Source: Branchiostoma floridae
Taxonomy: Eukaryota; Chordata; Leptocardii; Amphioxiformes; Branchiostomatidae
DNA: 64,000 bases
Reading direction: 5' to 3'
Assembly: GCF_000003815.2 (NCBI RefSeq)
Contig: NC_049983.1
Coordinates: forward strand, 12,595,715 to 12,659,714
Below, in pieces: positions 39,301-51,532 of this stretch (position 1 is the first letter of the stretch; every line of letters starts with the position of its first letter). A program made the translations under genes and the position numbers. Under the pieces are notes generated by a model. That model was given only the letters and a program-made list of their open reading frames with translations. It searched no databases and had not been told where the DNA came from.

Positions 39301-42300
39301 TTCCACGGCAATGACTTATGAAAACTTATCCTTACGTAACGAGTCTCATGTGAATCTCTAGTTGAAGAGAAGAGAAAGACCTGCACCATAGGGATTCTGC
39401 CTTGTTCAACATCACACAGCACGTACATACAACACACAACCAATTAACGGGATTAAACGTGGAGGGGGACAATACATCGAGACCTTAATTGTGCAAGCAG
39501 ACATGGGTTGTGAATATGCGAGCACACAACTGCTGGCGACAGACACGAGACAGAGGAGAACCCAGCTGTCGGCCCGTCTCAGGAAATCCTGAAACGTGGC
39601 GATAGTGGTGATGACTAAAACATGCTTACCGAGGTCGCTGACCGCCAGGTTTAGGATGAGGATGTTGTGCGGTTTGGAGCGGAATTTTTTCTGACGGATG
39701 TAAACAGCGATGACAGAGCCATTCCCCAGCGTGGCGATTGAACCTTTCATAGAAAGCACCGGAGAAAGAAATAATGTAAATTGAATATTTACCGATCATA
39801 GCTACATTGAGTTTGTCCGTAATTCAATTTCTGTGGTTTAAATGCAATTTTCCGATACATGTGTAGTCACGTCTTTGCAACCAATTTCTCTGGTAAACAT
39901 ACAGTTCTGTGGGGTAATCTGTGGCTTGTGACCTTCAACCCGTCAAAAGCAAGTCTTTCCTTTTATCGCATGAGATCTGACGAGAATCTTCCACCGGTGC
40001 AAATGAGGGGGGGGGGGGCTACTTATAGACAACCGATGCTTCTAACAAAACCACTTACGAAATATTTCTGGGAGTGACCCGTTCGCCACATTACAACCCC
40101 TCTCACAAAGGCGTAATGTAGCATGTCTGACGCGAAGCCATCACCCTTCCTTTTTCCACTTCTCAAGAGGAAGTTTCACGCTGAAAGCCTCTTGCCCAAA
40201 ACTAACACAACCGGAAAGGAATGGTGACAGACTGACAGGCGTTTCTAGCTAAATCACGATAGATTCAGCACCAAGGACAAACCTACTGCAGGGTTCCGGA
40301 GTCAGTAGCCTGTGTTTACACAATGGGCTTAATGACCCTTCCTAAGTGGTGGCAACTGTAAGGCCGGCCACTAGGAGGGCGATTTTAGTCAGTTTACGGA
40401 CTCAGGGACTATCGCCAGGTGTGCAATGGTGTCCAATTGAAAGCAAAATCAAAGACCTTATTTTAAAGAGGTTTATTGTGCCATAACATCACTGACCAAT
40501 ACATTAGTCTATTGCAAACTACCAGGGTTTAGTCTACAGCTGATTGCCATATGCATGTCGTCTACACGGGTGCTGGGGGCTGGGCTAAGTCACTGTAGTC
40601 ACAGTATACTCGAAAAGCAATAGATAAAGGCTTGAAGTTTGGTTGTACATAACACTTCACAAGTCAGATTGAACGGAAATAACATAAAGCAATTACCACA
40701 TTGACCCAGTAACCCCGGCCTGATATACAAACACTGGCTGCCTGTGCAATCAATTCTGGTATTCTGGTATTCTCAGACTGCAAAGAAGGCAGCACGATCG
40801 CAAGCTGTCACACAACTGTCTATAGAACGCTACTTGAGTCGTGGAGGAGGCACTTGATATTAACAGGTACAGTACAATCAAGAAATATTTTCATGAGTTA
40901 TGGTGCTAATATCTGCTGTAATATAACTGGAAACCGAAGACCCTTATTTTGTGCAATGATGATAACATCAATTCGTAATAGTTTTTCTCAACGATGTTGA
41001 CATCCCCTACCCAGACAATGGTACAGATCAAGATTGTGTATGAAAGCCAAAAAGGGAGCATTTCTTCACTCCATTCATATACCTAATAATACTGAGAAAT
41101 CCTGTCAATATGTTGAATTTCAAAACATTTTGTTGATCTTTCTTACATCATAACTGATGTTGTAGAAAAGATGTTATGAGTTCTATAGCCTCGCTACAAT
41201 TTTCTGGGTCATTTTGCTTTGACTACGTTTTATTGAAAACTAGTGGAGAAACCTCCATAGCATTTTTCAAACAGACCTGACAAGTAAGTAATATGCTCAT
41301 GACTTTCTATACCCTCTGTGCCTTTGTGACTGACAGCAGATATTCTAAGAATCGCCATGGCTTTTACTTAGTCTAGGTGGTCTAAAGGGTCAATTGAGCC
41401 TTCAAACTCCTTTCAGGGGTCAATTGAGCTTTCAAGCAGGAAGTATCAAAACTAGTTTAAGGTACCAGAGCACATCCTGTCCCTTTTAAGCTGCGGTGTT
41501 GCGGCGAAAGGCAGATCCTCCGAGTGTTTGTGTGGCCTATAGAAAGTCTATCGGGAAGCTAATGTACATTACAAGATCCATTTTTAGGACCACTTGGTTC
41601 ACTTTGCATAGGCCAAGGAAACTCTGCGGGAGAATGGGTTATACAGAGGTTTGTACCAGACTAACTACGATGGCTTTGGGGAGAATAATTTTCCAGGCAG
41701 AGTTAATAAGCTACCATAGGGTAACAGTTGCCAGCGCAGGGGGGAATGTTACCCTTCCCGCCGTCTGATCAATTATTCTCCCGGTATTTTTCTTCAATTC
41801 CACTATCCATACCACCGTAGGAAGGACTGGTGGGGCACAGCTGGTCAGGGCCGAAACAAAAACTGAAAACGAAAACAGAGAACGTTAAGTTCCTACTGAT
41901 TCTGTATCTGTATCGATACCTGTATCCATATAGCCGGTATAACCGCCCTTCGGCATAACACACCAGCTTCGCAGGCACGCGGCGCGGCAGCAGCTGGTTA
42001 TATTTCACAGAAGGACCTGTCACACCTATCTTTTGCACATCTATGATTGGAACCAGAAGCTAAACTGTGAAGCTGTAACCAGTTGAGTCACAGGGTCATC
42101 CTTGCCCGTGACGACTTAGACAGTTCATGGTTATTTGGAAATACTGCTTCATGTCAGAGTAGTGTATTCGGAAAGCTGCTGTGGAATATGTCCACATGAC
42201 AAGTTTCGACAATGCTATCCTAGCACCAGAGTGTCGGGTTCACCTTCATTGCCTTACTATATATATATATATATTCGTTTGTTCGAAAAAAAAAAAAACT

Positions 42301-44132
42301 AAGAAAACCTATCTCTAAAGAGGATGTAGCTTATGATTTCCATAAAAATTCTCTCACTTCTTTTGTGATGACTCAGATATTAGCACTTCTCTGCTCGCAA
42401 GTAATGCCTGTGTCAAACCGTGGTTTGTCGGCGGTAGCATGTGAGTATCACCTCTTATTGCGGAAAGATTTCTGTATTTAAATTTTTATGGTAGAATGTC
42501 CTAATTGATGGACTTGCATTCGGAACGTTTGGGGAGTTTTAGTGCAATGATTAATGGCTTGGAGTCTTTGATGAGGCATCCAGGCTCCTGAAAACGAAGC
42601 AGCGCGCGGTAACTAAATGTATCGATGTCACCAAAAGAGTAACCGAATCTGTATGCAGGTAAACCGTAATCTGCTGTATGCGGGTAAACCAGGTAATAAG
42701 TATCACTGACTCAATGCCCCATGGCTCTCCTGTTATCTTGGCCTACAATTACGGGCTAACCTAACGCACCAAGGCAACTAATGAGCTCACGATAAGGACT
42801 GTAGTGCAATGATAAACACAAAGTTCTACAAGATCCTTTGCGACTTTTTTCTAGGCACTCCTTCATTTGATTTGTTATAAAAATTTATGTTTTTCCCGTT
42901 TCCGCTTACATAAACCCAGGCCACTTTGATCCAACTACATTTGATATGGTAGTGGTATATAGTCCCAGGTGATTATGATTAAGTCCACAAGTACCGACTT
43001 GAACGGGTTTTATCTGTCACATGCGTCCCATAGACTTAAGCTCCCCCACACAGAGAGGATAGGGCAAAGCAAATCTTAAGGTGCGTCGGAAAACAAGACA
43101 AGGGGGCGCCTTCATGTTTGCTTGGAGGCAGCGATTTATCCTTCATTTTGATGTGATACATTTATTGACCAAGCGTTATAGAGGTATCTTTTTACTTCCA
43201 CGAATAAGATGGCTTCATCTCAAGCTGCTGTACGCTTCTTTGTGTTGTCGATTGAAGTTTTAAATACACAGCCTAATGTGTACACACATGTGTATTTAGG
43301 TCAAACGACTAGGTAAGATCTGTAAATAGGGCCTGACATTTTAGACCGCGAGCGTTCACTGTCTTCATCCATAAATAAACTGTGCACGAGTCATATAGGG
43401 CAGGTGGTAATATAGTATGAGGAACTGTCAGAACCAGCGTATAAACATTACATAACATTCCTTATCATCATGGAGAAGAGTCTTGTTAACGATCTTATTC
43501 AGTTGTTTGATTTTTGTGCAATGTATCTCCAGTTACCCAGTTACTCACACACACCTCATGTACAATTTGGTTCTATTGTAATGAACAATGTAATCCGCAT
43601 CTAAGACTTTTGACAGACGTCAGCTTACATAATCAAAAACCATATGATTATGTCCAGTAGCACCAGTTTTAATACTTTACAATTAAACAATCCCCAGATT
43701 TACATGTACAATTTATAGTGACCGTCTTGTTTAATAAACCGTAGTACAGCTTATTCTCGCCTCTTATAATCTAAATCCAGTGGACGCAATATCATTTGCA
43801 CATGGCGTACTACATATACGTGTAAATGTACTGTATGTCTGCCAGCCAATAAGGAGAATTTATTTCTTAAAATCTAAAATCAGGGTCAACATCTTAAAAT
43901 CAGAGGGGCAAAGTGTGAGCACCAAAAACATCGCAACAGGTTTAGAGAAGAAGAAGCAGCTCAGCGAAGACTTTTTGATGAACTTACCTAGGATGGTCAG
44001 GTAGACGGCAGTCCCCAGGTAGCCGAGCGTTGTCAGAGGTTGAATGTGAGATTTATCCAGGAACTCCCCATCGTAGTGCCACAGGGACAGCGTGTCATTA
44101 GAACTGGAGCTGCCATCGCTGTTGTTGAACAT
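33381..44132 (-). CDS. Group-4 opsin (peropsin/neuropsin-like), six exons
   Basis: Exons: 44132-43988, 39743-39630, 36466-36287, 34562-34446, 34075-33840, 33557-33381. All have GT-AG borders and the phases give 969 nt, 322 residues. The N-terminus has NxS/T glycosylation sites. TM1 is split by intron 1 (YLTILG / TLGNGSVI); TM2 is NLAVSDLG; TM3 carries the disulfide Cys (DTVCQLYAF); TM4 is in exon 4; loop 2 has YELFGTSCSIKW with a Glu at the position of bovine E181; TM6 has WTPY; TM7 has FAKSSCVFNPIIY, with the Lys that binds retinal and NPxxY. Similarity is best to peropsin (GYP..TAS...FG). The DRY motif reads FRY. The protein ends HKK just after helix 7; a GTAATT donor overlaps the stop (AAGAA|GTAATT), so a tail-coding exon further left is possible. 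It would act as a retinal-binding photoreceptor or photoisomerase in the membrane. Confidence 0.92.
34820..34997. mobile_element. Solo arm related to the mariner-like element
   Basis: ggtcatcttgaaatc, gatatttcaattcc, aactcattcaatt, gatgagcctgtt, gcatta and ccctcg before TA match the right arm at 60770-60942 in order, at reduced identity. It lies in an opsin intron. Confidence 0.6.
35000..36286. other. Opsin intron 3, remainder
   Basis: No repeat or exon recognised between the mariner-like arm and opsin exon 3. Confidence 0.5.
36467..39629. other. Opsin intron 2
   Basis: AT-rich, with a LINE tail remnant at about 37550-37670. No exon recognised. Confidence 0.5.
37550..37670. mobile_element. 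LINE 3'-end remnant with ATTC tail
   Basis: gacctgtaccttgcccgt, gcatgaatgtacaataaagg and a terminal (CATT/ATTC) run look like the 3' end of a truncated non-LTR element. No coding part is left. Confidence 0.5.
39744..43987. other. Opsin intron 1
   Basis: 4.2 kb. Contains a G run (40007-40018), a diverged copy of the dispersed repeat in reverse orientation (41610-41720), and a short (AT)n at 42258-42274. No exon recognised. Confidence 0.5.
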
Positions 44133-44219
44133 TTTTGACACGTCCTGTTCGAGAAAATAAAGCGAGTATGTCATTAACAGCCCAAGCCTCTTACTAACCG
44201 TTACGCATCCCACATCATT

Positions 44220-45471
44220 AGTGGATGTGACGGACCGTGAAAGACGCTACATAGATGGAGCTGTGTTTTAATTGCCCTTTTCTGCGCCGCAACGAACGCT
44301 TTTAATCATATGAATAACCAGTAGGTGTTCGTTAACAGAAGACGTGAATATAGCACCTACGCATGTACAAGTTAGATGAACATTTTCAGATTAATATTAC
44401 ACAAGTTGCCATGGAAATTGTGACGTCAATCCTATGCGATAAGAAGAATGTTTACAGCCTACCTGCGGCTTAAGAATCAAATAGAAATGAGTTTCGTTTT
44501 CTAGTAGCTTTGACAACACTTACGTAGATCTCAATACAGATCCATGCAGCAGGAAGCGGCTATATGACACACAGCGTCAAGCGGACATTTCAGAACCTCA
44601 GTATCTTCCTGACAGTTCCTCTACAGGGCAGACTTTCAATAACGGTGATTCGTTGTTTGGTCTGAGCTAAAGTGTCGTACACGTGATACAGTAGTCGAAA
44701 ATATGAATGCATGTATATATTTTCGAGTGGAAATGCCCCTGTGTAAAAATAAAAGGTGGAACAAGAGTTCGGAGGCCTCATCCCTACATGAAATATTTGA
44801 GCAATATATTGTACATTAAACAACGAAAACCTCGCCCTCCTTTTTCAGCACATGTTTCCAGTTCTGAACATGGCTTAATCACTGGAGATCCTGTGCTAAA
44901 TGGTCGTCGCTTTCATCACTAGAAAAGCCGGCATCAGCAGTGGAAATAAAGCTCTAAGCCGGGAGCTTTTATTTGATCTTAGGCCCTAGTAACAAAATGT
45001 GGTGTTTGCGGTCTCGGTCCTGAAAATATTTTCGGCATCATATTTAGCGCGCCTGTCAGTTGTCTGACTCCAACTATCCTTTGTGTACGAAGACCGAGTT
45101 TTTCTTTACATACTAACGCCAGGCGTGCACATAATGGGACTGTGACTAAAAGTGTATTATTCCAGTTTTGTCTTAACAAAAATAGCCCCCAAATTGCCCC
45201 TTGTCATCTTTACTTGTTAAAAAATGATATTTTTTAATTAGATGAAAACAATTATCCTCTAACAGCTACAGATCATTTAGAAGATATCAAGTAGTGCAAA
45301 CGTGAGTTTGTAGCTTTAATCATTATGCACATAAAACATAGATTCACTGCAGTGGAATGTACCAAAGTGCTATATTTTCTCATAGAAAAAATAATATCAG
45401 GGGCAATAAAACTGGATACATATATCCCCAAAACCATACATATATATCCCAAAAATCATATTTAGAATTCA
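44220..45471. other. Upstream of the opsin, nothing recognised
   Basis: No clear promoter motif and no exon. It would contain the opsin promoter. Confidence 0.4.
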
Positions 45472-46007
45472 AGGGTCTATCACAGCCTTTACCGTCAGCA
45501 AGTGTCTACGGCAGTCTTTACCATCAACAAGGGTCTACGACAGTCTTTACCGTCAACAAGTGTCTACGGCAGTCTTTACTGTCAACAAGGGTCTACGGCA
45601 GCCTTCACCGTCAACAAGGGTCTAAGGCAGTCTTCACCATCGACAAGGGTCTACGGCAGTCTTTACCGTCAACAAGGGTCTACGGCAGCCTTTACCGTCA
45701 ACAAGGGTCTACCGTCAACAAGGGTCTACGGCAGTCTTTACTGTCAACAAGGGTCTACGGTAGTCTTCACCATCAACAAGGGTCTACGGCAGTCTTTACC
45801 GTCAACAAGGGTCTAAGGCAGTCTTTACCGTCAACAAGGGTCTAAGGCAGTCTTTACCGTTAACAAGGGTCTATCACAGCCTTTGCCGTCAACAAGGGTC
45901 TACGGCAGTCTTTACCGTCAGCAAGGGTCTATCACAGCCTTTACCGTCAACAAGGGTCTACGGCAGTCTTTACCGTCAACAAGGGTCTACGGCAGCATTT
46001 ACCGTAG
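45472..46007. repeat. 29-bp minisatellite, about 18 units
   Basis: The unit is close to CAACAAGGGTCTACGGCAGT followed by CTTTACCGT. Units differ by single bases; one unit near 45710 is shortened by about half. A unit of 29 bp shifts frame each time, and the plus strand has no stop in any frame, which produces several open frames of 100-160 codons. There are no spacers, so it is not a CRISPR-like array. Confidence 0.95.
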
Positions 46008-46219
46008 GGAAGGGGTTGGTGTCAGTGCCCGCCCCGCTGGAGATATCGCCCCCTCCCAAGGGGTGCCAAATAACTAGCGATTTCGCCCACCTCCCATATT
46101 GATTCTGCATATTTTTTTCTTTAGTTCTGATTTGTCAAAACCTGGGGTTGTCAACGAGCGAAACATTAAGAACGAAAGTTTTGCTTTGATGTACGATACC
46201 TCAATAGGAGACTACCAAT

Positions 46220-47298
46220 ATAACGGGGGCCGCCCTAAGATGCCCCCTGCCCTATTAAAGATGCCCGGATTTTTTGCTGATCTTATTATGCATAAGTACG
46301 CCGTGTTTGTTGCCACTGACTATGGTGATTAGAAAGGTAAATAAACCAAGTCCAAACAAACAGCTTTTTTTCTATTAAATTTTTTTGTACACATATTCAC
46401 TTCCCTTTTTTTTGAAGACAGAATTTTCACAATAATGTTGGTAGCGCCGAATCACTGTGGTCACTTGTTACTAGGTATTGGTGGCTCGTGCCCATTATAA
46501 ATAAACAACCAGTAAAAAAAGCCACACAACTGTCATACACATAAGAAATAAAGCTTCACAAAACACTACAAATATTGGTCTTCAAATGTTTGTTGAGTAG
46601 AAGACCGGCCATAGAAAAAAACAACATAAGCATCACCGCAGTTGTTTTCCGCAGAGAGCGTGGCCCCGCAGGTGGCAGACGAGCGAACGCCCAAAAGATT
46701 TGTTACTCTAACAAATGATTCGTACCGTCTATAAAAATGAAACTTCACAGAGTGATGTCGAATATGTTTTCCAATACATACACAGAGTTTTTTGTGTGAT
46801 TTTGGCGTTGTCGTTTTTCGTAATGATTTTGTTAGTCGGGCCGCCGCATTCAGTGCATTTCGCCCATTTCCCATGAAAACACGACCTGGATTGTGAAAGA
46901 TTTAGCCCTCCTTGCGGGAGACAAGAAGCACACACAATCACAATTCTACTGTCAAAAGAAAGCTCATCATAAAATTAGAATTTTTATTTATGCTTGTCTA
47001 AATTGGTCTCCAGCTTCCGAAGAGAGCAAATTCCAAAAGCGGGGCAAGTTAGGGCGCATTGTCTAATGCGGCTCAAAATCGGAATTTATATCCACGATAA
47101 CGTCCTCGGTGTTTGCCAGTTGTAACGCGGAGGGTGAAGGGTCCATGAACAGTAAGGATGCCTTCCTTATTCAAATATGGTCTCTAGATGAATGTGTTAA
47201 AAATTCATTGATCAAATGACCACTCTTTGGCAACTAGTGATGGAGCGCCGTGAGTTCGAGCGCGTAAAAAAGTGGGCATCTTAGGGCGGCCCCCGTTA
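46220..47298. mobile_element. 1.1-kb DNA transposon with 26-bp terminal inverted repeats
   Basis: The first 26 bp (ATAACGGGGGCCGCCCTAAG...) are repeated perfectly inverted at the right end (ending ...CTTAGGGCGGCCCCCGTTAT). The outer bases allow a TA target duplication. On the minus strand at 46941-46729 there is a short Cys-containing frame (CASC...CxxC-like spacing in AKCTECGG) that could be a transposase remnant; not recognised. The element is non-autonomous as it stands. Confidence 0.8.
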
Positions 47299-47376
47299 TT
47301 CATCTTAGTTACTTTCATCTTTATTCATTGACTTCCTTGAGCTCGAGGAGCGTTTGCTTGAATATTTCCACAAGCT

Positions 47377-47537
47377 ATGTGGATGATAAGCACTTGTTAC
47401 ATTTGTCTTGCTGGGTCTCCCTCGAGAGATAATGTGGATGATAAGCACTTGTTACATTTGTCTTGTCGGGTCTCCCTCGAGATAATGTGGATGATAAGTA
47501 CTTGTTACACTTGTCTTGTCTGGTCTCCCTCGAGATA
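47377..47537. repeat. Three-unit tandem repeat (55/53 bp)
   Basis: Units begin at 47377, 47432 and 47485, each atgtggatgataag.acttg to ggtctccctcgagataa. Nearly identical. Confidence 0.92.
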
Positions 47538-47539
47538 AC

Positions 47540-48655
47540 AGAGACTTCTGAACATCATTAGCAAACACATACTTGTCTAGACGTCTAGACGCCTTTCCAC
47601 ACACAGACTTCTTCCTGAAGACTACGAAAACTTTTTGTGACCAAAGGCCTCGAGGCCTATTCTGAACAAAAACGGATGGCGAATGTTGAAATAACTGTTG
47701 GGAAACGGTGCCAACTCATTATAGAATTAAAGGTCTGCAATATGTTTTATTTTTAAAAATTTTTTTTCAGGCTTTATTCAACAAATCACAAAACATTACA
47801 AACTAGAGTTCGGGGACCTCATACCTCCATGAAATATTTATTGCTTTTTTGTGGATGGTATGTATATTTATAGTCGGTTGTATTTGAGAGTAATGGTTAT
47901 ATAATATAAATGTTATGGGAAAGTAGTGGTGTATTTATTTAATGACACAGAGGATGTCCATCTGATTAGTAATTATCAAAATGTGACACTTAATTGTGTA
48001 ATGTGCGTTTAAGAGGTCGACGGCATATGGTAGCGTGGTGTTCCTTAAGCTTGATGTTTGGCATTTAAAATGTCTAAGGTTGTCAGCATTATTCAGAGGT
48101 TCGACTATGTGCCTCAGAGCTGTGTGGTGGGAGGAAGTTGGGAAACTCAGAAAGAAGAAGGGATGTGGCCAACTTTAGTCAGATGGTGATTTGATTTTCC
48201 ACCAATATGTCATAACATCAGCTGTTCACACGGTACAAAAACGACATGCACACTTTCCTCTGACAGCCCTACACCAACTGTAAGATGAATACTTGGCGCC
48301 AACCCCGTCTGCTAAAAAACAAGTACCATTGGCTACGAAAGAGACAACTAACAACTGTCCCTTATCGTAACAAAATCAGAACATCTGTATCTCCCATAAA
48401 ACTTCTGACACCCAACCCAGATGAGAGGACCTAATGGCATCTTAATCACCATGTCACTCAAATCAGCAGTACAGTACGTGAGACATCCATACCTGTTAAG
48501 CATTACCGCTAAATGTACCTCAACTTCTAACAATTATACATGTACTTACGCTTCACATCTCCATGATATCCTAAGCAGACATAAATAAAACTAATTATCA
48601 TATTAAAAAACTCGGGGTTCCCCAAACAGCTGTCACCTCACCATCTGCTTGGAGC
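47540..48655. other. Intergenic, nothing recognised
   Basis: AT-rich sequence without exon, inverted repeat or tandem array that I could see. Confidence 0.5.
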
Positions 48656-48665
48656 TAAGCCCATT

Positions 48666-48949
48666 CAAAGTCAAAGTTCCTTCCCGCGCCTGATGGCGCA
48701 TAGGGCGGCGCCCATCTCCGTTTCAGTAGCCCTTGGGCCACACAACGCAATCACTACAGCAGGGGGCTAGTCCACTGGTAGTGGTGTGTGTTCAACTTCC
48801 ATACTCTTTCCCGAATGCTGAGTGCTAAGCAGAGAAAGAAGCATGTACCATTTTTAAAGTCTTTGGTATGACTCGGCCGGGGTTTGAACTCACGACCTAC
48901 CGAATGCAAGGCGAACACTCTACCCACTAGACCATTGCACCGGTACCTT
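48666..48949 (-). mobile_element. tRNA-derived SINE
   Basis: Read on the minus strand from about 48947: a tRNA-like head with A box (TAGTGGGTAGAG) and B box (GAGTTCAAACC), then a tRNA-unrelated body containing ATGGTACATGC and GCTTAGCACTCAGCATT, and a tail with repeated TTTGAC. It is flanked by the near-perfect duplication TAAG(C/T)CCATT at 48656-48665 and 48950-48959. The body recalls the conserved central domain of metazoan SINEs, which I could not verify. Confidence 0.8.
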
Positions 48950-48959
48950 TAAGTCCATT

Positions 48960-51365
48960 AACAAACACATAAAGCACGATGCCTGTACCAATATATCTCA
49001 AATATAGGGGTGATTTCTGATATTATTACATCAATTATAACGACAGATACGGCTCCCAAAATCTCATCGATTCGAGCTTTCATCACACCCCACCAACACA
49101 ACAAGTATGAAACCAATCCATCCAGCCGTTCTTGAGTAATCATCTACACAGACAGAGACACATAACAGAAAATATAACCTCCATGCCATGATATTTCATG
49201 GAGGTAATCACAACAGTGCAATAAAAATATTAATCACAAGCGTGACAGGACAATTCTGTGCTGTTTCTGAACATCGCTAAGGTACAAAAAGCAGTCAGCT
49301 TTAAAGGATCTGTATATGTTACCAGTCTGATTTGCCTTACTTTGGTTTCTGCACCAGTTTTTGAATATGACATATTTTTCTATAGTAATCAATAAATTAA
49401 TTGTGACTTAGGTATCGGATACTTTGAATGGATAATCTGTTTTATGACCTAGTATGATGGTTTTGAGATCTATTTTGACATTACATTTAAAACAATTGTG
49501 AGGTCTGCAATATGTTACCAGAAAGGACTGTGATATGATCATGTTGAGATAACGCTGGCGATGAACACGACATGACCTCAGTGAGTAGAATTTTGTTATG
49601 TCAGCGCACTAGGAGGACGGTCAATGTATCAAATATGTCAAAATGCAGACAGCCTACAATATACAGCATGAATAATCTTAGAAAAATGTTGAAAGTATAG
49701 ATCGGAAAGTATAAACAAAATGTAAATCTATTGCACCTCATCCATGCAATAGCAGAGCATACTAAATGAAATGTGCCAAGAAGCAGAGGAACATCATTCA
49801 ATTGTCGAAATAAATGACACTTTTCAACACTTAAAAGAAAGACGATTTAAGAACTCGACGAAACGTCACTCTGTGTCTAGCGACGAGAATGTGGCCCAAC
49901 GTATGGGTGGATATTCTCGAATGCGTCGACAACTTGCAACCAATTACCCCACGCGTTAATACCTCATTACTATCATTTCTCAACATCTGGGTTCCACAGG
50001 GTCAAACACTGAGACCTCTGTCCTACCAGGCATAGCAAGAAGGGAATATTATAATTACAATCCCAAACCTTATATTCCGTCGGAAAAAGTCCAACATATT
50101 TGCCATATCATGACAGAACAGGTTCTTCTTGAGGGACGCAGGCAATGTGAAAAATATAGGCTTAAGGTTCTTCAGTCCTCAAGCTGATATCTTTTTATGT
50201 TTTCGTTTGGTTTCATTCGGAGGAAATCAAAAACATTGCCGGAGGAAGAGATGTAAAGCAACACCATACAAAAACACGCACCCATCCATCCTTCACTCAG
50301 GGACTTGGAGTCCTCAATTGCAAGCTAGTCTTGGCATTCTATACATTTCAACCCAGAAGAACCGCAAGCCTATATTTTCACGTACTGTTGGGTTTCATCC
50401 CGTGCAAATGTAAAATATTGCCAGGGAAGAAACGCTACGCAGGAAACGACTCTTGGATGGTACATTGCTTTTGAACGAAGGCGTGCATCGCGGTATGAAA
50501 ATCTTCGGCGGACTAGGAGCTCCTTGCGGCCCCAAAAATTGTACCACGTTCCGGGCTTTTTGTACGCGTAACTCGTTAATCTATTTGCATGTATGAACGA
50601 AACGCCGGCGTTTTAGCCAGGAATTCTCGGTCCTGTAATATTTTGGTGTGACGTCGAATAATAGGAATAGCATGGTACGCGGCCTACACAAGAATTATTC
50701 ACTCTGTTGTGCCATAAGGATAGCTTCGGCATGATTTCATCAATTGACATCTATAGATACGTAATTAAATATATGAATACACTTTCTAATACTATTAAGC
50801 TACATAAAGAAATAACATTCAAATGTAACAAAATGACTTGTGTCATGTAGCGAAGAGACTGTAGCGAACTGACGATGTTTACTTGAAGACAAATTGTATA
50901 TTTCTCACTTACCGATCACACTGGGCGATAGGGCCTTTCTGCTACCTGCACCACCACTGCGACATCCTTGTTATGACTGAAAAAAGCCAGTCCACGCGAA
51001 ATAGCGGCAATGTTATCTATATCATCCCCCCTCTGTGGCCGCGATGCCGGTCAAACCCTCTAGTAGCTATAGCAAAACTCCCCAGGCAAATTATTCTCTC
51101 TTTGACACTGAAAGCCAGTGCAGTCAGCCTGATAGAGCTAACACACTAAGGTATGAGGGGGATTAAAGTGTGACGTCAGGGAACTCACAGTGTAAGGGGT
51201 GCTCCAGATGATTATCAAGTGGGGTGTACATTCAACTATAAATTAGCAGCAGACGACATGCGGGTTGTATCCGTTATCTTTTCTCATCAATTGGGACGGC
51301 TTTAAAAAAAACTATGGAAATGCCTAAAAGTAGTTACTCAAGCAACTGGATATGGTTTTCGGAAA
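48960..51365. other. Intergenic, nothing gene-like recognised
   Basis: Contains a copy of the dispersed repeat at 51050-51145 (ccctctagtagc, aactccccaggcaaattatt). Open frames at 49771 and 50129 lack family similarity or splice support. Confidence 0.45.
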
Positions 51366-51532
51366 CGGTCAGACGTTTCAACTGGATCCACCAGTTTTTA
51401 NNNNNNNNNNNNNNNNNNNNNNNNNNNNNNNNNNNNNNNNNNNNNNNNNNNNNNNNNNNNNNNNNNNNNNNNNNNNNNNNNNNNNNNNNNNNNNNNNNNN
51501 AATTAGTGGATTCCAGTTGAAACGTCTGACCG
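51366..51532. repeat. Inverted repeat spanning an assembly gap
   Basis: The arm 51366-51391 (starting cggtcagacgtttcaactgg) is inverted at 51506-51532 with one extra base. The 100-N gap (51401-51500) lies in the loop, as expected when a hairpin blocks assembly. Confidence 0.85.
51401..51500. other. Assembly gap (100 N)
   Basis: Run of N in the loop of an inverted repeat. Confidence 0.99.

Noticed and set aside
45472-46007. CRISPR-like array
   Set aside because: Units are contiguous with no spacers, and the genome is eukaryotic.
45357-46077. Long plus-strand ORFs at the minisatellite as a repeat protein gene
   Set aside because: They follow from a 29-bp unit without stops; no start context, splice or family support.
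48860-48947. Functional tRNA gene
   Set aside because: Poor anticodon and acceptor stem pairing, and it continues into a SINE body with a target duplication around the whole unit.
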